A stretch of 64,000 nt of DNA from Micromussa lordhowensis (lineage: Eukaryota > Cnidaria > Anthozoa > Scleractinia > Lobophylliidae), in assembly GCA_964020085.1 (NCBI GenBank), contig OZ026608.1, positions 1,082,381 through 1,146,380 on the forward strand, read 5' to 3'. The notes below the pieces were generated by a model. It was not told where the DNA came from, did not search any database, and saw nothing but the letters and a program-made list of their open reading frames with translations. Position 1 is the first letter of the stretch, and every line of letters begins with the position of its first letter. Below, one piece after another: positions 59,901-64,000 of the stretch. The position numbers and the translations under genes were made by a program.

Positions 59901-62900
59901 CATGCAGTGTAATTGTATGATGGGACTTTTCCCTGAAATCAGAAGGGCATGGCTCACCATTGATAGTAATATTTATGTTTGGAATTATGAAGATGGGTAA
60001 GTGAAACTTATCTTTAGCTAAGCCTAAGAGCTATGTACATATTGAAATATACCGTGTACCTTACTAGATTCATTCCAGTTATAGTTACACCACAGTCAAC
60101 TCTCTCGTAAGTGGACACCCTCAGGAATTGGAAAAAGTGTCTGTTAGTAGAGTTTTCTGCTTAAGAGAATTATTCCCATAAGAAAAAAAGGGAGAAAAAA
60201 TGAAAATGGGAAGTGAAAACATTGTCTGTACATGTAAGTAGAGCTGTCCGCTTATGAGAGTGTCTGTTAGCGAAGAGTTGACTGTATACGTCAAAGCACT
60301 CTAGTGACACGGTCAGTAAGGTTATATATAGGATGTTAAGAGTTTAACTTAGGGTTAAACCCTAAACCCTAACCCATTTAACTTTTGAGGGGGAGGGAGT
60401 AATTTTGAAATAAAATATCCTGCAAGCATACTTGTACCCAAAAAATAATGCACCAACCACTGCTGATAAAAAAAATTCATGCCCTTTCAGTGAACCAAAA
60501 GAAAGTATGGTACATGGAGAAAAAAATCTGATGCATGCACATGTCCTGATAAAAAATTTCCTGGTGCATAAAAAGGTTTTAAAAAATTATGCCTTCACAA
60601 ATCACTGACACACCCCTCAGAAGTTAAATGGTCCACCCCGAATCAGGGCTCGAAAAAAGTGCCGTCCAGTCATTCAGGACAAGTATATTCTCCTCCTGGG
60701 CTGGTAACTTTTCATTCTCACTTGCCCAATGGGCAAGGGATTAGACAAGCCATTTGCAAACTAAATCATTAAAAGTGGAAGCTAAGACTTGCCCAGGACA
60801 AGCAAAATTTGTGAGCTACTTATCCCAAGGGCAAGCTGGAATTCAAGGGTTCTTCTTAGCCCTGCCAAAGAAATGACTCTAGCCAATCACAAAGGACACA
60901 GACAAGGCAGTTGTTTCTGGGTAGACCCCTAGTTCAACTCCTTGGTTGTGCTTGTAAAAAGCCAACTGGTCTCCCTCTCGCTAGTTGGGATGTTTAAAAA
61001 GCCCATTGTCTTTCACCTCATTTAAAATATTTCTTTCAGTTTCAGTGGCATACCTGGGAACTGGCTAGGTATAGCTAAGCACATTAACCACCATAGACAT
61101 TTAACAACATTTAAAATTGAATTCTGATGTTTTGTAATTCTAGGAGTGACTCTGCTTATTTTGATGGCTTAGATGAAACTATTCTGTGTGTGGGATTAGT
61201 AAAAGCTAAGCCAGGTAAAGTATGTTACTATAGAGGGCTTGAAAAAAGTACTATTCAGTTGTCCAGAACAAGTAAACTTTCCTGCCGGGCAAGTAACTTT
61301 TCGTGTCCTCTTGCCAAATGGCCGAGGGCCCATGCATATTGTCTAAATAGAGCAAAGTAAACTAGGACTTTGCCCAGGGCAAGCGAAATTTGAGAGGTGC
61401 TTGTCAAAAGGGCGTGGTAGCCTCATGGGAGGTGTGGTGACCTCATGGTTAGTGTGTTTGACTTCAGAGTGAGTGGTCCGGGTTTGAGCCCTTGCTGGGG
61501 ACATTGTGCTTTTGGGCAAGACACGTAGCTCTTATGGTGCCTCTCTCCAGGTGTATAAATGGGTGCCGGCGAATTTAATGCTGGGGATAACCCTGTGATG
61601 GACTAGCGTCCCATTCAGGGGGGAGTAGAAATAATATCAGTTCCTTCATGCTTCTGAAACCGGGATATGCTCCGGCCTGATGAGCCACTTGGCTCATGTG
61701 CAGACTTGTATGCAGACCTTTACCTTGTCCAAAGAGCAAGCTGGAATTCTAGTTTTTTCTCCGAGCCCTGACTATAAATAGATTTAGGAGTTTCCTTTAG
61801 TGACTGTGTTCTGATTTTGATTGTTCTCTGTGCTTGTAATAATCATAAATTCATTCTGCTTTTCTGTGCATTTTCAGAGATCTTTAAAGATGAAGTTAAA
61901 TATATTCTGTGCCTTACAACACCAATTGATATTGTGCTGCTTGCTGTAACATTCACATCAAAGAGACTAGGTATGTTCACCACTAAAGGTGTTTAGAAAA
62001 TTCTCAGCTCCAACTATTGCATGTCTAGCTTTTTGATTGGCTAAAAAAACTCCGACTATGAGCCAGTAGTCGGAGTTTTACGTCATATGGAAAATAGCGT
62101 GCCAAGTTTAAAAATGTTCCGCACGAAGTTTTCAACTTCAGCCCTCTATAATGTCCGAAATAAAAATCGGCAGCAAAACCCGGTTTGAGAATTTACTAAA
62201 ACAATTATTCCATTCACCCTTGTTGGATATGAAGTGATTATATAACCAACTCGCGCTATGCGCTTGTTGGTTATTTTATCACTTCATATCCAACTCGGGC
62301 TCATGGAATAATTGTTGTTTAGTTTAACCCTCTTACTCCTGTGCCAGCTGCAACCGGCCGTGACAAACGTTGGCCTTTGTTCCACTTCTGACATTGTCAC
62401 CTTTGACCAAAATTGGCATCATCTACACTCCAGTTCTGCAGGAGGAAAAGATCCCATGATACCCAGATCATAGTGATCGGCTGAATGGAGCCCCAGATAT
62501 GCACAATACTGCTCAGAAATTTGAGTGAAAAACTTGGAGCAAAATTACCTGCGACTACACTTAGCTACTCCATGGTTAAAATTAGCTGTCTCAATGATGC
62601 TTTCTCAGAAATTTTTGAACTGGAAGCGAGCCCAGTAGAAGGTCAATCACTCACTGCCACAAAAAGATAAGAAAAGGAGAAAAAGGAAAGCCAAAAAAAA
62701 AAAAAAAAAGTTAAACACAATTTTTATTTGTGCACAGCTAGTGGAAAGAAAGGCATGCTACAGTATCATGTTGCAAATGTCGTTTTGAGTAGACTGGAGC
62801 TAATTTGGCTCAGATCCAGACTTAAAATCTCCAAAATGTCCAAAAAATGCATTTTTGGCAAAAAGCTCCAGGAGTCAATGGTTTAAAGATAAACCATTTA

Positions 62901-63089
62901 ATATTAATATTGTTTGTACTTTCTTTAGGAAGCTTGGCCCATGATGATTTTGCCGAGATGCACCTTCACCCTAATCCAGTGTTTACCATCCCATCTGATA
63001 ACATCTACATGACATGTATGACCGGGACACAGTCAGGAAGAATTTTCCTCGGCGGAAAGGATGGCTGTGTGTATGAAGTAGCTTATCAG
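56983..63089 (+). CDS. NUP155: Nuclear pore complex protein Nup155, N-terminal part (3' end off window)
   Basis: Inner-ring scaffold nucleoporin; the N-terminal region forms a beta-propeller that contacts the nuclear membrane. Coding exons in this window: 56983-57124, 59130-59267, 59900-59996, 61144-61214, 61878-61970 and 62929-63089, giving the first 234 residues in phase. The start ATG (A at -3) gives [11 protein letters not shown], followed by the conserved block [20 protein letters not shown]. Family blocks follow in order: [79 protein letters not shown], then [18 protein letters not shown]. The exon ending 63089 is phase 0. No further exon was recognised before the window end, so the remaining roughly 1100 residues lie to the right. 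Confidence 0.96.
57542..58024. mobile_element. Foldback element with ATAGACCC ends in NUP155 intron 1
   Basis: ATAGACCCCTTCACGCTATA at 57542 mirrors the end near 58024 (TTAGAGCGTGAAAGGGTCTAT), continuing AAGGGGGCATTACGGGTAA / TTACCCATAATGCCCCTT. Length about 483 bp, with no transposase-like ORF (a 62-residue minus-strand ORF is incidental). Confidence 0.7.
58697..58884. repeat. Long hairpin repeat (TTTCTATTGAGTTATAGAAAC)
   Basis: AGAAATAGAAAACATGT and ACATGTTTTCTATTTCT are outer arms. TTCTATTGAGTTATAGAAAC / GTTTCTATAACTCAATAGGA and GAAAGTTTGGGAGAA / TTCTCCCAAACTTTC are inner arms, with a loop near 58770-58810. A half copy (CTATCGAGTTATAGAAACAC) follows at about 58993. In NUP155 intron 1. Confidence 0.7.
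60375..60634. mobile_element. Small TIR element (CCATTTAACTT ends)
   Basis: CCATTTAACTTTTGAGGGGG near 60375 is mirrored by CCCCTCAGAAGTTAAATGG near 60632. About 255 bp, no ORF. It is preceded by AAACCCTAAACCCTAACCC at 60356-60374, which looks telomere-like but is very short. Confidence 0.5.
60648..60868 (+). repeat. TTGCCCAATGGGCAAG dispersed repeat, uninterrupted copy
   Basis: GGGCTCGAAAAAAGTGCCGT, CACTTGCCCAATGGGCAAGG, AACTAAATCATTAAAAGTGG and AAGCTGGAATTCAAGGGTTC; ends TTAGCCCTGCC. Reference copy for 31246-31872, 51899-52105 and 61232-61772. Confidence 0.75.
61232..61772 (+). repeat. TTGCCCAATGGGCAAG dispersed repeat, copy split by a SINE
   Basis: Left half 61232-61413 (AGGGCTTGAAAAAAGTACTA ... 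GGGCAAGCGAAATTTGAGAG) and right half 61727-61772 (CAAGCTGGAATTCTAG ... CCGAGCCCTGAC) rejoin into one copy when the SINE at 61414-61726 is removed. It lies directly after NUP155 exon 61144-61214. Confidence 0.75.
61414..61726 (+). mobile_element. tRNA-derived SINE, copy 3
   Basis: Plus-strand copy of the family at 33790-34088: GTGACCTCATGGTTAGTG (box A region, about 61437), GGGTTTGAGCCC (box B, about 61489), GGCGAATTTAATGCTGGGG and TCCGGCCTGATGAGCCACT. The 5' end is preceded by a second partial head (GTGGTAGCCTCATGGGAG). GTCAAAAGGGC (61403-61413) and GTCCAAAGAGC (61727-61737) are an aged imperfect target duplication. It inserted into the dispersed repeat. Confidence 0.8.
62200..62316. repeat. 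Hairpin MITE, ATTATTCCA family, short copy
   Basis: ACAATTATTCCAT ... ATGGAATAATTGT at the ends and TTGTTGGATATGAAGTGAT / ATCACTTCATATCCAACTCG inside. Same ends as the hairpin at 5522-5604. Confidence 0.65.
62328..62882. mobile_element. TTAA-flanked element with CCCT..TACTCCTG ends
   Basis: TTAA (62324-62327) precedes CCCTCTTACTCCTG, and CAGGAGTCAATGGT precedes TTAA (62883-62886). The inverted ends (CTCCTG/CAGGAG plus outer bases) and TTAA fit a piggyBac-type non-autonomous element. The interior of 555 bp has no transposase. It has an A-run at about 62693-62708. It ends 46 bp before NUP155 exon 62929-63089. Confidence 0.55.
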
Positions 63090-64000
63090 GTTAGAATGAA
63101 AGGAAGGATGGCCAATAGCTGCACACTGTATACTTGACAGTGCATGACCTGTCCCCAGTCATCTCAAAGGTCCATTAAATATTATTGAGAGAAGCATGAG
63201 CAGAAGTACTTCCCTTGCACCTAATTTCCTTCCCTTGACCCTGTCTGTGTCCCCTAGGGGTTTCATTCGAACTCCTTTGACAGTCTCCCATTTGATGGAC
63301 CTCTCTAGAGACGTCTGGCATGGGTCGGGTCCAAGGCAATGTGGTGGTTATTATCAAACGTAGTGCTAGAAGCACATTTTCAATACATGTAAATTCTATT
63401 GGTAAATAGTCAGTCACCTCTTCTGTGTTGCCTGTTTCTGAATTCTGAATGCTTGCAATTCAAGATGAAAACCTTTCATTTTGATGATGTGTAGTATATA
63501 AATCGGTGTACTGTTTATTTTTTAGAGTTGTTATCTGATCAAATGAGGCCTTATGTGTCCTGTGGCGCAACAAGGAGAGATATGATTTGATCAATTGAAA
63601 TGTAGAGAAAAACGTTAATCAATTTGAATACAGTTAAACCTCCACTAAATGGCCACCTTTTTATAGCGGCCACTTTTTTTATCGCAGTGGACAATCCATA
63701 CACTGACTCTTATTTTAACCTCTCTAAAATGTCCACCTCTCCACAACAGCAAAAGTCGCTAAAGCGTGTCCCAACTGCCAGTTGATCAATGACTGATGAA
63801 TGGTGCAAAAAAACCCTCATTTTGTATTGTAATAGGTGACAAAAATTGATCCATACCATGCACCATTGGTCTCTGCTTCTTTTTGGTTTCTGTTTTATCC
63901 ATGTACCTTGATTGTATTGTATTTATGTGCTACAATAAGTATTTTTTTAAAGATAAAAATGTTGCACTCCCAAAAAAATACAGGTGTTGTATTACACCCC
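63090..64000 (+). other. NUP155 intron running off the window
   Basis: No further Nup155 coding block was recognised. CCTCCACTAAATGGCCACCT, TTATAGCGGCCACTTTTTTT and TCTAAAATGTCCACCTCTCC (63640-63740) are repeated words of an unclassified degenerate repeat. Confidence 0.4.

Noticed and set aside
60354..60375. Telomere-like AAACCCTAAACCCTAACCC
   Set aside because: Only about three units, mixed 6/7-nt; too short to be an interstitial telomere.
1..64000. CRISPR arrays, operons, rRNA genes, viral genes or a new multi-gene defence-like system
   Set aside because: Repeats are dispersed transposon families, not spacer arrays; genes are intron-rich animal genes without functional clustering; nothing recognisably viral was seen.

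Overview
This is eukaryotic, animal nuclear DNA. Genes are split into many short exons with GT-AG introns, the intergenic sequence is A+T-rich, and tRNA-derived SINEs, LINE fragments and foldback (MITE-like) repeats are dense. The protein families and the style of the repeats point to a cnidarian, most likely a stony coral. The organism call is inference from recognition, not from an alignment.

Five protein-coding genes can be read exon by exon with consistent phase. From left to right they are: (1) a RhoGAP of the ARHGAP29/ARHGAP45/GMIP group, plus strand, whose 5' end lies off the left edge (1376-16544; F-BAR part, C1 zinc finger, RhoGAP, long disordered tail ending PQFV); (2) a SERBP1/HABP4 ribosome- and RNA-binding protein, plus strand (20029-27058); (3) an SLC4A11-type membrane transporter, plus strand, 19 coding exons (29867-50794); (4) RNF11, an E3-adaptor RING-H2 protein, minus strand (53520-56402), convergent with SLC4A11; (5) NUP155, plus strand, running off the right edge (56983-63089 in this window), head-to-head with RNF11 across about 580 bp. 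They look like ordinary conserved housekeeping or signalling genes and show no sign of forming one pathway.

The rest is introns, UTRs and repeats. Best supported are three copies of one tRNA-derived SINE, two with clear target-site duplications and one with an imperfect one. There are TTAA-flanked non-autonomous elements, one nested in an older repeat whose intact copies elsewhere in the window show the empty site. A 2.27-kb foldback lies in an SLC4A11 intron, and a foldback built of GGAGTCG/GTTTTCACTAG modules lies in another. One TIR element carries a 54-bp minisatellite. Two decayed LINE 3' ends are also present, one with a C-terminal zinc finger. No prokaryotic features, CRISPR arrays, rRNA genes or convincing tRNA genes were seen, and I found no wholly new multi-gene system. 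The novelty, if any, is in the non-autonomous transposon families and their nesting.
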